Shown here piece by piece: positions 1 through 12,213 of a stretch of DNA of 64,000 nucleotides. The position numbers and the translations under genes were made by a program. The DNA is from Zingiber officinale (Eukaryota; Streptophyta; Magnoliopsida; Zingiberales; Zingiberaceae). Position 1 is the stretch's first letter, and every line of letters starts with the position of its first letter. The DNA lies in contig NC_056001.1 in the NCBI RefSeq assembly GCF_018446385.1, forward strand, positions 10,968,672-11,032,671. The letters run 5' to 3'. The notes under the pieces were generated by a model. It ran no database searches. It was not told the origin of the DNA and worked only from the letters and a program-made list of their open reading frames with translations.

Positions 1-2440
1 TCGTTAAATCAAGAGCCGCGCCGATCGACTATAAATATCCGCCCCGTCGAGCTCCGTCAAAGATCGAGTGCTGAACTCGCGACTGTGAACTTGGACGGAA
101 CTGAGGACGCCAAATAACGAGCGTTCGCAAGTACTAAATTAATTAGGTCCGATCGGCCATCGGCTTGCCAACACTTCGCATTCACTGGATGCAAGCAGTG
201 TAACCAAGCGTTAAACGATTTCGAGGAAAACGAGTCTACCGATTAACCTGATCAGTCGTTTGGTAGGAAACATGGGGAGCCCAACTGATTCTACGAATAA
301 GCAGCAACACACTAAAAGGAGACAATGAAGGGCAAACAAATACAAGCAAAGGAACATAAGGAGGCCGAACGGCACGTACAAAAAATGTTGCATCCGCCGA
401 GCGGATGAAATACAGAAAGCACTTGAAAGAACTCGCCTCACTCAGGGTCTTCAAAATTAAAGAAGGCGTCCGGAATATCATCAATCATGGCCGCCAGGTC
501 GGAGGCGGGAATATGCATTCCCTCGGGAAGGTGGCCACCCTTCTTCAAATACGCCATGGTGACCTTGACCGCCTCGGCGAAAGTTGAGGAAACGTTGCCG
601 CCGAATATTGCGCCGAACCGTTCAGAGCGGAGGTATTCTTGGCGCGCTGCTGCCAGGCGACTCGGCTCTCCCTCCTTATATTGTCTGAACGCCGCCCGGG
701 AGGCAATCAATGAATCTTGAAGTACTTTCTGGTCCACCTCCGATTTGGTGCGTTCAGCGGAGCGCCCATCCCGTTCGGCAGCTAATTGGGCTTCCAGATT
801 CTTAGACTGCTGATCTAGGGCTCGGACTTCGACTTTCATCTTGTCCAGATCAGCAATCGCCCGCTTCTTCCGACTGTTGGCGCGCTTCACGTCTGCGTCG
901 CGTGTCTTCACCAGGCCTTCAAGTCGAGTCACCTCTGTAGCTAGGTCGGCGGCCTTCTTCTGTTCGGCCTCGAGGGCTTGTTTCTCCCGCTCGGCCGTGG
1001 GACCCCCCGACACTTGAAGTTTTTCCAGGAGCTCCTCCAGCTCGGCTAGCCGATGGCTAGTGGCGATTTGCTCAGCCCAGCGCTGTAAAGGAAATAATGA
1101 AATCAGGAACCAAACAGTAGCATGACACAGGAAGAAAGATGAATTTACCTGAGTGGCCTGCTGCATGTTGTTGTCGCCGAGCTGCTTGGGCGTCATGAGG
1201 GCCACTTGAATCTGCGCGTCCTCAAAAAGCTTGGCGAGCGGACCCGTCAAGGTTATTTCGTGAACGGGGCTCGATGGCCGATTGGCGGACAGTAAATATT
1301 CCTCCGATGGGAATCGGAGGGTAGTCTTGATGGTTGGATGGTCGGACGGCGCTTCTTCAGTCGCGGCCGCCTGATGCGAGGACTCCCCTATAGTGGAAGT
1401 TTCGCCCAACCGACGTAAGCGGCGACGAGTCCGGGGAGGAGAGCCGGAGGGCTGTGCGGTAAGCGAAGCCACAGGGGTCCCGATCTGTGATGGCGTGCGA
1501 GCAGGCGAAGTTACGCCGATCAGCGCCTGTGGTTCCCCCTCTTGGGTCGGCGGAAGGCTGGAGTCTCTTCGACGTTTCCGCCGAACCTCCAATGGTGGAT
1601 CTCCAACTTGGGGGACGCCCAGCTCGGCGGGGGCTGAGGAAACAGGATCCGCCTCAACCTCCGTTGAAGTGGATGGGGCAGCTTCTGTTTCAGGGGCGGA
1701 CTGCCCCCCCCCCCCTCTCCTGCATCTGCCGGGCGGCTGGGGATGAGACCCCGCTCGGCGAGCTCTTTTTTGGTGGCCGCTTCAATCTCCACGGACTTTA
1801 ATTTCAAATGAGCGGTAGCCTTGGAGCGCCACATGACTTCAGCTGCAGTAAAAGAAATTAAAATCAATTAGACAAAAAAGACTAAGAGAGTAGAGAATCC
1901 TTACTCATGCGGAAGGAGAGATTTGCCCGAACGGGAGACAATCCGAAAATATACAACACCCCCTTGAGAAGCAACTGGTCAATCTTGTATCGCTGACCGG
2001 ACAACCAGTTCACCGCATGAAGATAGGCTGGATTGCTTCTGAACTTGCCGAGCTCCGGCTGAGTCGGCACAGCGGTCTGCCATTTGGTTCAGAATGCTGG
2101 CCGCTCGGGAAGTCGGATATAGAAGAAAAACTCCTTCCAGTGTTTGTTGGAGGTCGACATATTATCAAAAAATTTAAAGCCTATTCTACTTTGGAAGATA
2201 AAAGTGCCCGACTCGGATTGTTTGGGGTAGAAGAAGAAGTGGAATATTTTGGGGTCAAGAGGGATACTGTGCAGCTTAAAGAGGACGACCACCCCGCTCA
2301 GCAGCCTAAAGGAATTCGGCACAAGTTGGCCGAGCGGGATGCGAAAATAGTTACAAACCTCTAAAATAAAGGGATGTGTAGGAAATCTAAGGCCGCCCTG
2401 GAATTGGTCTAGAAAAAAGCAAATGGTGCCGATCGGGGGG
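1..2440 (-). mobile_element. Ty3/gypsy-associated coding fossil (gag-like/coiled-coil accessory ORF)
   Basis: The minus strand carries a chain of coding pieces. The largest (438-1592) is rich in Lys, Glu and Ala and reads as a long coiled coil, ending in an acidic tail. Upstream pieces at 1882-2070 and 2089-2322 contain the FRLLSGVVVLF...IPLDPKIFHFFF type of block that I associate with the 'putative gypsy-type transposon' domain (PF04195-like) of plant genomes. A short GT-AG intron of the kind this family uses lies within the largest piece, near 1084-1149. No protease, reverse transcriptase or integrase is visible, so this is a fragment running off the window edge. It is broken, with a few interruptions. 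The first 430 bases are non-coding and probably belong to the same element. Family assignment is from memory of the domain, so moderate confidence. Confidence 0.6.
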
Positions 2441-2634
2441 TCATAATTTAAAAAATTTGAAAATCATACCAAATAAGAAACATATAAAGTATCATTCTAT
2501 ATGCACTAATAGAAATCTTCGCTTATTGCCAACTACAAATACATTTCATATTTATTTAAAATTTTAATAACATGATAAATATAAAAAATTAATAATATTT
2601 CACTAAAATGTTTAAATCATACCAAATGACAAGG

Positions 2635-4200
2635 CTAAGCTATCAGTCCTCCAAGTGTATCCTCAAACCTTTGTAAAAGATCATAAGGTCTAATTAAATT
2701 TTCTTCGGGTTCTAGGACAACTAGTACTTGTACTTCACAGCAATTTGGTCCTAGTTTTTGTCTCCCTACTATATTATTTGGATCCATGTTGAGGAGCACT
2801 CCTTTTGCCACAATTTTTGTTGAATCAAATAAACTTTTGATCAAGACAGAACTTCCAATCTACATGAAAGTGAAAAATATAGCAAAAATTTTTCAAGATG
2901 TGTGAAATATATAATAAAATAGAAATTAAAAAAAAATCTTACCCTTTAAGGTTAGATGAGATGGAATGGAACCTTATGGATTACTACTTGATGAAGTGTG
3001 TTGACTATTATTACAATTTGAAAGAGGATTTGTGCTTGATTGTTCAGAAATCTTTGTTTCTAACATTGTAATATGTTGGCCTTGCTTTTTGATTTATTCG
3101 TTCATCTGTTCTAACTTTGTATTCTGTTCCATAACTAGTCGATTGCATGTGCCACGACTAGGAACTACTCCCCATAAATTAGATGGGTTAATACCATCAT
3201 CAAGCATACGTACTCGACCAGGTCTATCTAGTCCCATGATTTGAGCAAATATATCATTCGGGCTCACTCGATCATTGTAATCTTCAGGAAGTTGATTTTC
3301 TAGTTCTTTCATTGCAACCTTCAAGACATGTTAATACTTAGTTAATACATAATGATAATTAAAAAATACTTTAAAATAAAATAAATGAAGAGTATAAAGT
3401 ATCTTACCAATCTTTCTTTTACAATATTACTTGAGGGACTTCCATTAGCATGAGTAAAACAGGCATGAAATAATTCAACTCGTGTTGGAGGATGCCCCTT
3501 TTCTTTTCCTGAAAATATATTTGGCTACTAATTTCTATAATCAAATGCACATAAAATTATAATATGATAACAGGATCTACCAATATTTGTTACACTTGAG
3601 AAAAAGATGTCCTTCCCGTGGTCTGATTCATTATCCTTTGCTTTCTAGCATTTTTATTCTTTTCAGTTCTTTCCTAATATATTAAATTACACATAATACA
3701 TAAAATAAAAATCTACTAACATTATATTCTAAATGAATAAAATACATACTTTGATTTTTCTGTGTTCCAAAAAGCAACTAGTCTCATATATTGTTCTACT
3801 TGAGCTCTTTCATCTCTTTTTTGTAAAACAATTTGAATTGACAACTCAGGATCATAGTACTTTATTTTTAGTTCAGACTTCTAATTTCTCTAATTTTTTT
3901 TTTGCTACTGAGCATAATTTCTAATTTTCTGTTCATAAAGGAAGGTCATACTTATCTTGTAAAAAAAATATATAGACAAATTATTATTGCATAAATTAAA
4001 AGTTTGAAATACTAAAATTATACAAAGTAATTCAGTTACCTTTATAACATTTAACATGTCTTTCTTTTTGTCCATTGGCATTTTATGCCAATCTTCTACA
4101 TCAATTGGACAATACTTAGCATTCCTTGCTAAAGAACCCAAGAAATCAGTAAATTTATTTATTTTTATTCCTATAGGACGTCCCATATCATCACATAGAA
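2635..4200 (-). pseudogene. CACTA (En/Spm) transposon-derived Transposase_24 gene fragment
   Basis: Minus-strand exon-like blocks appear in the order expected for the plant Transposase_24 (PF03004, Ptta/En/Spm) family. 4186-4040 encodes GRPIG..KF..FLG.LARN..YCPIDVEDWHKMP, the usual start of the domain. Around 3410-3640 there is a KGHPPTRVELF.ACFTHANGSP block. 3094-3324 encodes an ELE.QLPEDYNDRVSPNDIFAQIMGLDRPGRVRML region. 2635-2844 resembles the downstream DUF8039-type tail (EVQVLVVLEPEENL). AT-rich gaps between blocks look like introns. I saw no terminal CACTA inverted repeats and no TNP2-type transposase, so this is either a decayed non-autonomous CACTA element or a stranded host copy of the gene. 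Interruptions between blocks argue it is not expressed as one protein. Confidence 0.6.
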
Positions 4201-4413
4201 TTTTAATGCGTGGTAGTGTGCTAGGTCGGCCCCAAATTTCTTTGATAAATGTAGGACCTCTTTTTTTTTTCTCTTACCATTATGTTCATTTTCACTAGCT
4301 GTACAAAAAAAAAAGTTATAATACAACTTTAAAATAATGATTCAATTAAATTATTGCATTCTTCATATATGTTACCTTCATTATATTCCTGGTTCATATC
4401 ATCATTCTGGTCT

Positions 4414-5069
4414 GGAATTTAATACCGAGTTGAATGAATAATTCCTAGCTCCAGGGGCTTTTATATAACTCCTGGAAATTCTATCTCGAGTCTTGAGGGT
4501 GCCTCCAAAGGGGTTGGGATGAGCGGATAAAACTTTATCCGCTCATCAAAGACCAAGTTGGTCAGGTCGAGGGCGGCCTCAAGGGCATTGAGGGTGCCTC
4601 CAAGGTTGTTGAGGGTGCCCTCAATGCATTGAGGGTGCCTTAAGTGTGCTGAAGTCGAAGACGCCTCCAACGACTGTTGAGGGCGCCTCTAGCTGTCTTT
4701 CCAGCACTTCTTCCTCTCTTTTTCAGCTTCTGAAGTTTCGTTTGATTGGGTGATTGTGGCCAACCGAAATAGGGCTCACCTGAACTCAATTTCCAGCCTT
4801 CTCCTCGAGCAGGCTTCCGCCCCAGCTTCTCATCCCTCGAACATCGCGCACGTTCTTTTCGTCCACCGGTGTACTCTTCTGCAGTTCTTTCATCCTTCGA
4901 ACGCACTGATCCCGTCGACTCCCTTCCCGTGCCGTCCTTCTCGCTAGCTGCGTCTTCTGCTTGACTTCCTGTGCTCCTAAGCTCCTGCACACTTAGACAC
5001 AAAGATCAAAATCAAACAGGACTCAACCTAACTTGGTTGATCACATCAAAACCACCACGGGGTCCAACA
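4414..5069 (-). repeat. 3' LTR of element B1, truncated
   Basis: The sequence matches 7340-8073 in the same order, including the shared GTCGAG...TACACCGGTG block on the minus strand. A purine-rich tract on the minus strand (plus strand 5070-5084, tctctctcttttt) lies just inside it. The part corresponding to 7087-7339 is missing. Confidence 0.7.
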
Positions 5070-5698
5070 ATCTCTCTCTTTTTGATGTTCATCAACCCAA
5101 GTTTAAATTAGGGCAAAAACCAGACAAGTAGTAATTTAACGAAATTACTAAACTAACATTTTAAGCATAAAAATTGCAATAATAGAATTTACAATTTTCT
5201 AAGGAAAAAATATTAACTTGTTCCTATCCAAAAAAAATTTTTAAGTACCAAATTTTAAAAAATATTAACTCCCCCTAAACTTGTTCCTATCTCTCCCCCT
5301 TTGATCACAGTAAAAACGGGGTAGGAATGTTTCAAAATAAATTTTAAGTTAACAAAGAACTCTAACCTTTAGGCAATTTAAACAAAAAATGTTAAAAAAC
5401 TTGTTAAAACATTATCTAATTTCTATTTTCATGCTTTATCAGTAAGTTAATTAAATATTTTATTTTAATATTTTGGCTTCCAGACAGTGGCGAGACACTA
5501 GGCCTTCTTGGTTATTAGAGCAACAACCACTTTCTTAGACAAAGCCTCATAAAAAATTAGCTGTTTAATTTTTCTTGTTGAAAGCGCTAAAAAAATTTAA
5601 TCTAGAAAAAATTTTGGAACCCAGTATAGGTTCCTTCCTACTGGATTAATCAAGTATTTAGGAGGTACATAGCTTTTTGAAACTTTTCTAAGTTATCC

Positions 5699-7024
5699 TT
5701 AATGCTTTCTAATATACCAATTCAACTTTCCATAAATTCTAAGCTTTGATTTTTGAAATTTGTTTGGTTCAAAGCATGCATCAGTTTTCATATTTTCAAT
5801 TTGCATTTTCAAATTATCATTTTCTGATTTTAAATTATCTAACATTAATTTTAACTCAGTAATTTCTTTTTCTGATTTTACCAAGTCTTTTGTAAGAATT
5901 TTGATAAACTGAAAAGACTATTTAGGGGTTAGAGTACGTACCTTACTTACCTCTATTTCTGATGCTCCCCCTTCATTGTAGCTTTCTTCTGATGATTCTC
6001 CTCCTTCATCTATGCTTATCTCTGAGCTGGTCTCTTCTTTAATTTGATGGTTAGCCATCAGTGCTACTCCTGTAAAGGCTTCAACTTCTGACTCGGAGGA
6101 TGATGATTCATCTCATGTAGCCTTCAGACTCTTGCGTTTAGAGGACGTCAGTCTTTGAGACTTCTCCTTGTCCCTTTTCTTTAATTTTGGGCAGTCATCC
6201 TTGATATGTCCTTTCTTGTTGCAGTTGTAGCATCGGACCGTCCTTCTGTTGCGTTGATGCTTTCTCGACTGCGATCTAAATTTATTAGTCTTAATAAACT
6301 TATTTAACTTTCTTACCAATAGCGCCACTTTAGTTTCGTCGATTGACACTTCAGAGTGGGGATTGTCCATCTCGGCTTATAGGGCAACATTGAGATTTGA
6401 CTTCTCTATTTGTTTAGGTTCTGCAATTCGAGATTCGTGAAGTTCAAATGTAGAAAATAAATTTTCTAGCGTACTTACCTCAAAGTCCTTAGAGATGTAG
6501 TATGTATCTACTAAGGACGCCCATTCTGGAGTTCTTGGGAAGGCATTGAGCGCATACCGGATCGAGTCTCGATTTGTTACCGATTCTCCGAGGTTGTGCA
6601 ATTGAGTTATTAGTTCCTTGATTCTTGCTTGGAGTTGCGCTACCTTCTCGCCATTGTTCATCCGGAGATTTGAAAGTTGAGTCTGGAGAATGTCGCGCCT
6701 TGCTAACTTCGCTTCTAAGGTGCCTTCGTGGAGCTCCAGGAATTTTTCCTAGAGGTCTTTGGAGGAGTCATAGCTTTTGATCCGACTTACCTCCTGGGGT
6801 GGCAAAACACTGAGCAGATGGAACTCTGCCTTTCCATTGGCCATGAAATTAGCTTGTTCCTTTTTCATCCAGTTGTATTCTTCCTTATCTTTAGGGTCTG
6901 CAAAACCATATTTCATAACTAAAAGAATATCAAATTCTGTTTTGAAGAATACTTCTATTCGGCGTTTCCATGTAGCGAAGTCTCCGTCGAATTTTGGGGG
7001 ATGAATACCTGCACTGACCATCAT
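5699..7024 (-). pseudogene. Gag remnant of element B1
   Basis: Blocks on the minus strand match the UBN2/DUF4219-type copia gag: PPKFDGDFATWKRRIEVFF at the start (near 7000), an LHNLGESV..R..YALNAFPRTPEW block, a CCHC zinc knuckle CYNCNKKGHIKDDC (near 6200), and a C-terminal coiled coil. It is a fossil with several interruptions. It encodes no enzyme. Confidence 0.7.
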
Positions 7025-7086
7025 CTTGATCTTGATGCTTCAGTCGGCGGTCAGTCCTTCTGAGGTGGTCTTGCTCTGATACCACT

Positions 7087-8073
7087 TGTTGGTCTAGCAG
7101 GACTAACAAGATAGGAGGGGTGAATTGTCTACAAAAAGAAAATACCCTCCTCATTCTTTCAACTCTAAAATAGCAACAATAATAAAATAAAATAACAGAA
7201 AAGAAGAGACAAGAAATTTAACTTGGTTATAACCTAGGTGGTTGTTAATCCAAGGTAGTTAAAAAGCTCCACTAGAACTGTCTCCTTCACTGTAGGTGGA
7301 GAAGTCTTTTACACACTAAGAAAGCTCTAAGAGTTGCTAGGAATTTAATACTGAGTTGAATGAATAATTCCTACCTCCAGGGGCCTTTATATAGCTCCTG
7401 GAAATCCTATCTCGAGTCTTGAGGGCGCCTCCAAAGGGGTTGAGGGCACCACCAAAGGGGTTGAGGGCACCTCCAAGGGGATGAGCGGATAAAACTTTAT
7501 CCGCTCGTCAACGGCCAAGTTGGCCAGGTCGAGGGTGCCCTCAAGGGCATTAAGGGTGCCCTCAAGGGCATTAAGGGTGCCCTCAAGGGCATTAAGGGTG
7601 CCTCCAAGGCTATTGAGGGCGCCCTCAATGCCATTAAGGGAGCCTTCAGCGTGCTGAAGTCGGAGGCGCTTCCAACAACTGTTGAGGGCGCCTCCAGCTG
7701 TCTTTCCAGTACTTCTTCCTCTCCTTTTCAGCTTCCGAAGTTCCATTTGATTGGGTGATTGCGACCAACCGAAATAGGGTCACCCGAACCTAATTTTCGA
7801 TCTTCTCCTCGAGCAGGCTTCTGCCCCAACTTCTCATCCCTCGAACGTCGTGCACGTTCTTCTCATCCACCGGTGTACTCTTCCGCAGCTCTTTTATCCT
7901 TCGGACGCACCGAGCCCATCGGCTCCCTTCCTGTGCCGTCCTTCTCGCTAGCTGCGTCTTCCACTCGACTTCCTGCGCTCCTAAGCTCCTGCACACTTAG
8001 ACACAGAGATCAAAACCAAACGGAACTCAACCTAACTTGGTTAATCACATCAAGACCACCACGGGATCCAACA
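7087..8073 (-). repeat. 5' LTR of element B1
   Basis: The 987-base LTR begins TGTTGG and ends CCAACA. On the minus strand it holds a TATATAAAGG box near 7388 and an array of 'ccctcaagggcattaagggtg' units (about 7545-7640). The primer-binding site abuts its inner end. Confidence 0.75.
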
Positions 8074-8690
8074 CCTTGAACCCTTCTAGGCACCTCGACC
8101 ATGGCTATAAATACAACCCTAGTCCTAATGGTTCAGAACAACACTTGTAAATGATTTTAGTTTGTTCTACTATTTATTTGTGAGCCATCAACGCTGTAAG
8201 AAGCTTCTTCGCCTGAAGGAGACTGTTTACTGAGTTTTCAACTCCCTTGAATTAACAATTTCCTCATTTGTAACCAAGTAACCACTTCATGTCTCTACTC
8301 TTAGTTTACTTCTTTTTCAATCGTTTATTTTGTTTATGGAAGTGTTAGTTTAATTAAGTTGTAAAAGTTCAAGAAAGATTCCTTTTATTTTGCAGCGCTT
8401 TCACCACCCTCTAGTCGGTCACCAAGAGTCCTATAATTGGTATCAGAGTGGGTTCATTTCAGGAGGACTAACCGCCGAACTAAGCACATGAGATGATCGA
8501 ACCAAGCATCTATCCACCGAAATTCGAGGGGAAATTCTCGAGTTGGAAGAGAAAGATGGAGGTATTTTTTAAAATAGATTTTAAATTATTAATAATTATG
8601 AAATATTGTTTTACAGCTTCGAAAGATAAAGAAGAATATCAGTGGATGAAGAAGAAACAAGCCAACTTCTTGGCAAAGGCATAGCAGTTT
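8074..8690 (+). mobile_element. Copia-type LTR end, primer site and gag start (fragment)
   Basis: This is a plus-strand LTR remnant (8074-8435) followed by a TGGTATCAGAG primer site at 8438 and a gag start at 8493-8684 (YPPKFEGKFSSWKRKMEVFF). It closely resembles the B family gag, but the LTR differs. Element B1 inserted into or beside it at 8073. It is cut off after about 64 gag residues, where a TTATGT-rich tract begins. Confidence 0.65.
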
Positions 8691-8930
8691 ATGTTATGTT
8701 TTGTTCACATATACGTCTATGCTATGTTATCTACATGTTTATATTTATATTCATGTTATGTTTATGTTGATGATATGATTATGTTCACGTTAGGTTCATA
8801 TTTAAGATCTCGCTTATGTTCATATTTATGTTAATGTTTATGTTTAAACTTAAGCTTATGTTTATGTTTATGTTTATGTTTATATTCATGTATGTTTATG
8901 CTTATGTCCTACATGTGGTAAGTTAGGAGT
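8690..8930. repeat. Degenerate (TTATGT)n microsatellite
   Basis: Repeated ttatgt/ttcatgt/tttatg words run for about 240 bases, with several near-perfect stretches around 8855-8900. The tract directly replaces the gag reading frame of the fragment before it. Confidence 0.75.
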
Positions 8931-9372
8931 CATGACTAGTATGGTTCATTTCTGTGCACACGATTATATGTATCGATTACTTCATCATGGTTTGAATGTG
9001 CTGAGTGTTTAGACTCACAGACCTAACTATTTCAGGTGATGAGATGAATGAGATAGGAGACCCTGACAAGTGAGCAAGCTCGAGATGATGATAATACAAC
9101 CCGAATTGAAGATCTTCCGGTTCATGTTTCTGCATTAGGTAGTTGATATTTCCATACTAGTGTTAGTGATTTCAGTTTCAAGTTATTGCATGGGTAGTTC
9201 TGTTTTGGTATAACTATTTTAGTAAGGAAGCTAGGAATATTATTTTAAATAATTTCTGAATATACAGATATTAGAGGTTTTCAAAATGTCCATATTCATA
9301 ACAAGTAAAGTCAGGAGTTCATTACAGAACTTGATGTAGTTTCTGGCATAACTAACCTAATAGACCTCTATT
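8931..9372. other. Unclassified repeat-like DNA
   Basis: There is no coding sequence. The words 'gtgctgagtgtttagactcac' and 'caggtgatgag' resemble leader DNA of some plant retroelements, but I cannot assign a family. Confidence 0.3.
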
Positions 9373-9600
9373 GTGATAATAACGGGGGCTATTGCATAGG
9401 CTAAAAAAATTTAAGTCTCATCAGCGATCCAAACACATACTTTGGCGGTTCCATCTCATTCAAGAGATTATTTATAGAGGAGATGTAAAAATATGCAAAG
9501 CACCGATAGATGATAACATTGCGGATCCACTAGCGAAGGTTATGGCATAGAGGAAACATGATGGACGATCACATTACATCACTAGGTATTAGGTACTTCA
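9373..9600 (+). mobile_element. Ty1/copia RNase H end (fossil)
   Basis: The plus strand shows the end of a copia pol: a CDN.GAIA block, then SHQRSKHILRRFHLIQEII.RGDVKICKAP.DDNIADPLAK, which is the usual RNase H tail. No other pol domain is nearby. It is a fragment with a few interruptions. The following 60-100 bases could be the start of its LTR. Confidence 0.7.
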
Positions 9601-10464
9601 TTAATTGACTCTAGTGCTAGTAGAAGTTTGTCAACTTTAAGAGTCAATCATGAAATGATTGATATGAGACTACTGTATTATATTTACTTTGTATCTGCAA
9701 ATTTGTCCTAAAGTGGTAGGTTATATTCTATAGTATATTAATTAGTTGAATTGATTATGAGAGACTATAAATATATAGAATGTTATTCTTAATTATTTCT
9801 AGTCAAATATTAATACACAAGGGCAATATTAATACATTAAGGCTAGCATATAAGTTAATTGATGATTTAATCTTACAAGTCATGGATATAAGATATCAAA
9901 TTAACATATGAGTATATATTAGAGAATATATACCAAATTGACCTGTTATGAGAATGTTTCATGAATTGTTATATGAGCGTTATAAATATTTTTATGGTGA
10001 CTATTAGTATAAACAATTCTTTGACCTCAAGTCATTATGGTTTCTTACCTAAGGAGTTGTGTACCTTAGTAATGATAAACGTCACCTGTAATAAGGTTAA
10101 TTATGAAGTCATTTACTGGATATGCAATAAGTTATGCAGAGAGATATGAGTGATATAGATGAAATTTGTCTCTTCCATATAACAAAAGAGATATTTGTGA
10201 GTCCTTTGATTAAGTAGAACTATTAAAATGTATGACCATACTTAAATAAGTCAGTATAACATATTGAGCTTATTTGGTTAAGTAAGTCTATTAGAGATCA
10301 AGAAACACATAAATTGATGAGAGAATAATATGATCTATGCCTCGTAAATCAATCTAGATATCATGAATAAAAGAACTAAGTTATACAATAAAATAGTCAT
10401 AGACAAGTTAGGTCGAATCTACGACATTCTCATCACTTGGGTAACTAATAGCTATGATGCCTAA
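9601..10464. other. AT-rich intergenic DNA
   Basis: I see no gene here. A possible remnant LTR of the preceding copia fragment cannot be bounded. Confidence 0.4.
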
Positions 10465-10996
10465 GGCTGTAAATGAACCAAACGTTCGTGAACAAACTTA
10501 GTATTTGGCTTGATAAGAGATATGTTCATTCAATACACACAATATCAATTAAATAAATAAGCTTGAACAGCTTGTTAAATTAAACAAATAAGCTTAAACA
10601 CATATGTGTTGAACTCGTTAATGTTCTTGAATATATTTGTGTTAGTGAACCATGTTCATTAATAAAACTCTTATCAACATGTTAAATAAATAAAATAACT
10701 TTTAAAATGAACAAACAAGTTTAAATTATCAAGCTCAATAATCAATCAAATAAGCAAAAGTTTTAAATGATCAAACAAGTTTGAAATTGAGAGTTCGATA
10801 ATATCTAAAGGAACCAAACTCAAGCTAAGTTTGAATTGAGAGCTCGATAATATATAAACGAACCAAGATCAAACCAAGCTTGAACAATAATTTCAAAGAC
10901 TTGGTTCATTTTAGGCTCAGGTTGGCTTGACTCGATTAATTTATTAATCAGCTTGAACACCCTAAAGCTTGGCTCGGTTTGACTTTTTTACAACTC
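10465..10996. repeat. MITE-like repeat with imperfect terminal inverted repeats
   Basis: The ends are GGCTGTAAATGAACC and, inverted, GTTGTAAAAAAGTCAAACC, giving about 20 bases of imperfect TIR. The interior repeats words such as 'aagcttgaac', 'aaacaagttt' and 'gagagctcgataat' and has no coding capacity. Such GNTGTAAA-ended repeats are common in plants. I cannot name the superfamily or see a clear target duplication. Confidence 0.5.
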
Positions 10997-12088
10997 TTTT
11001 AATGTCTTGCTAGATATCACTTATTACTTGTGTCTTTAAAATAAGATGTTAGAGTCACTGACAATGCTATAAGAACCTATTGGATCACACACAGTGAGTA
11101 AATCGAATTTGGAGTTTTGTTTTAGTATGACTAAAATAAAGTAGGCTTGAGTTTTAAGTTTGAAATTTATTTTATATCTTAAACTTATTAGATTAATGGA
11201 TTAATCTAATTGAGTCTTAAACATATTAGATTAATGAGTTAATCTAATATGTCTTTGGTTTTTAAACAAGATCAAACCAAATAAAGTCCATGGTTTTAAA
11301 TCCACGGTTGTATTTTCATTTGAATTTTGGATATGCATGAAATAAAAATAAAAAAAATATTGTATTAGATAGGACTTGGAGGTTGAATAGTTTTGATACC
11401 GTTCTTATCTAATAAGATTATGCATGTCAAGTCTCAATTTTAAATAGTAGCAAGTATTACGGTGTGAGTTATGTGATTCATCAATCGTGCTTGTGAGATA
11501 AATGACGATTATGCTCGTGTGGATATCATAAAAGCATGAACATATTGATCGCACTCAAATCGACTAGACGATCTCGACATATGTAAAAGTTTTATCCATC
11601 TAGAATTAACATATGTAATGAGAATTCATATGGATTTTTTTTTCCACTGTGTGATTTATTTTCTGCTGTGTTTACTTTTACTACGGAAGACATGGGAAAA
11701 AAAACTCATGTACTCGCGAAGTTTGTCGAACGTGCATTTAGATAAAAGGCCGACACTTATTATCCTTATTTGAGTGTCTAATATCTCACATTTTTTTTGT
11801 CTGTCTCCTTATCGGGCAAGGAGCCAATACCAAACAAAACATTCCTTCAAAAAGAGTTCTTTGTCTTATTTCTACGTATATAAGCAACATCATTCGAGGC
11901 AAAAAGTTCAGCAAATGAAACAAGCTGTTTCAAAAAAAAAAGGAATAAATCTATATTTACATTTTCCTTTATAAATGAGGCATAAAATGACCCACAGTTC
12001 AAGTTAGGTTCATACCGCTCTTTTAACTTCTAAATTTAGACTTTAAAACCAAAATAACTTTTACTTTTTTTATCGACAAAGGAATCCA
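10997..12088. other. AT-rich intergenic DNA upstream of the polygalacturonase gene
   Basis: No gene or repeat was recognised. The proximal part presumably holds promoter elements of the next gene. Confidence 0.4.
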
Positions 12089-12096
12089 TATATAAG
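12089..12096 (+). promoter_or_regulatory. Probable TATA box of the polygalacturonase gene
   Basis: TATATAAG lies about 120 bases before the chosen ATG at 12214, a normal spacing for a plant TATA box plus 5' leader. Confidence 0.5.
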
Positions 12097-12213
12097 TAGA
12101 GGACATCATCCTAATTATTATTATTATTATTAAAATTTAAAAAAAAAATAATTTAGTTTATCTCCCTCGGGAGATAACTGGGAAGGGGGAAGGGTCTGAA
12201 TGCAAACAGGGTG

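Larger units (their letters stand above)
4414..8073 (-). mobile_element. Gag-only copia-type LTR element B1 (fossil)
   Basis: The element reads right to left: LTR (7087-8073), primer site complementary to initiator-Met tRNA at 7072-7084, gag remnants (about 5699-7024), a purine tract next to 5070, then a second LTR (4414-5069). The second LTR lacks about 250 bases at its far end, where it meets the CACTA fragment. No pol genes fit in the 2 kb interior, so this is a TR-GAG-like non-autonomous element. It is broken, with several interruptions in gag. The two LTRs look roughly 90% alike by eye outside the repeat arrays, which suggests an insertion a few million years old. Same family as the elements at 48701-52606 and the solo LTR split across 34979-43403. 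Confidence 0.75.

Noticed and set aside
10465-10996. LTR or coding element
   Set aside because: No coding, no primer site; inverted ends and size fit a MITE-like repeat better.
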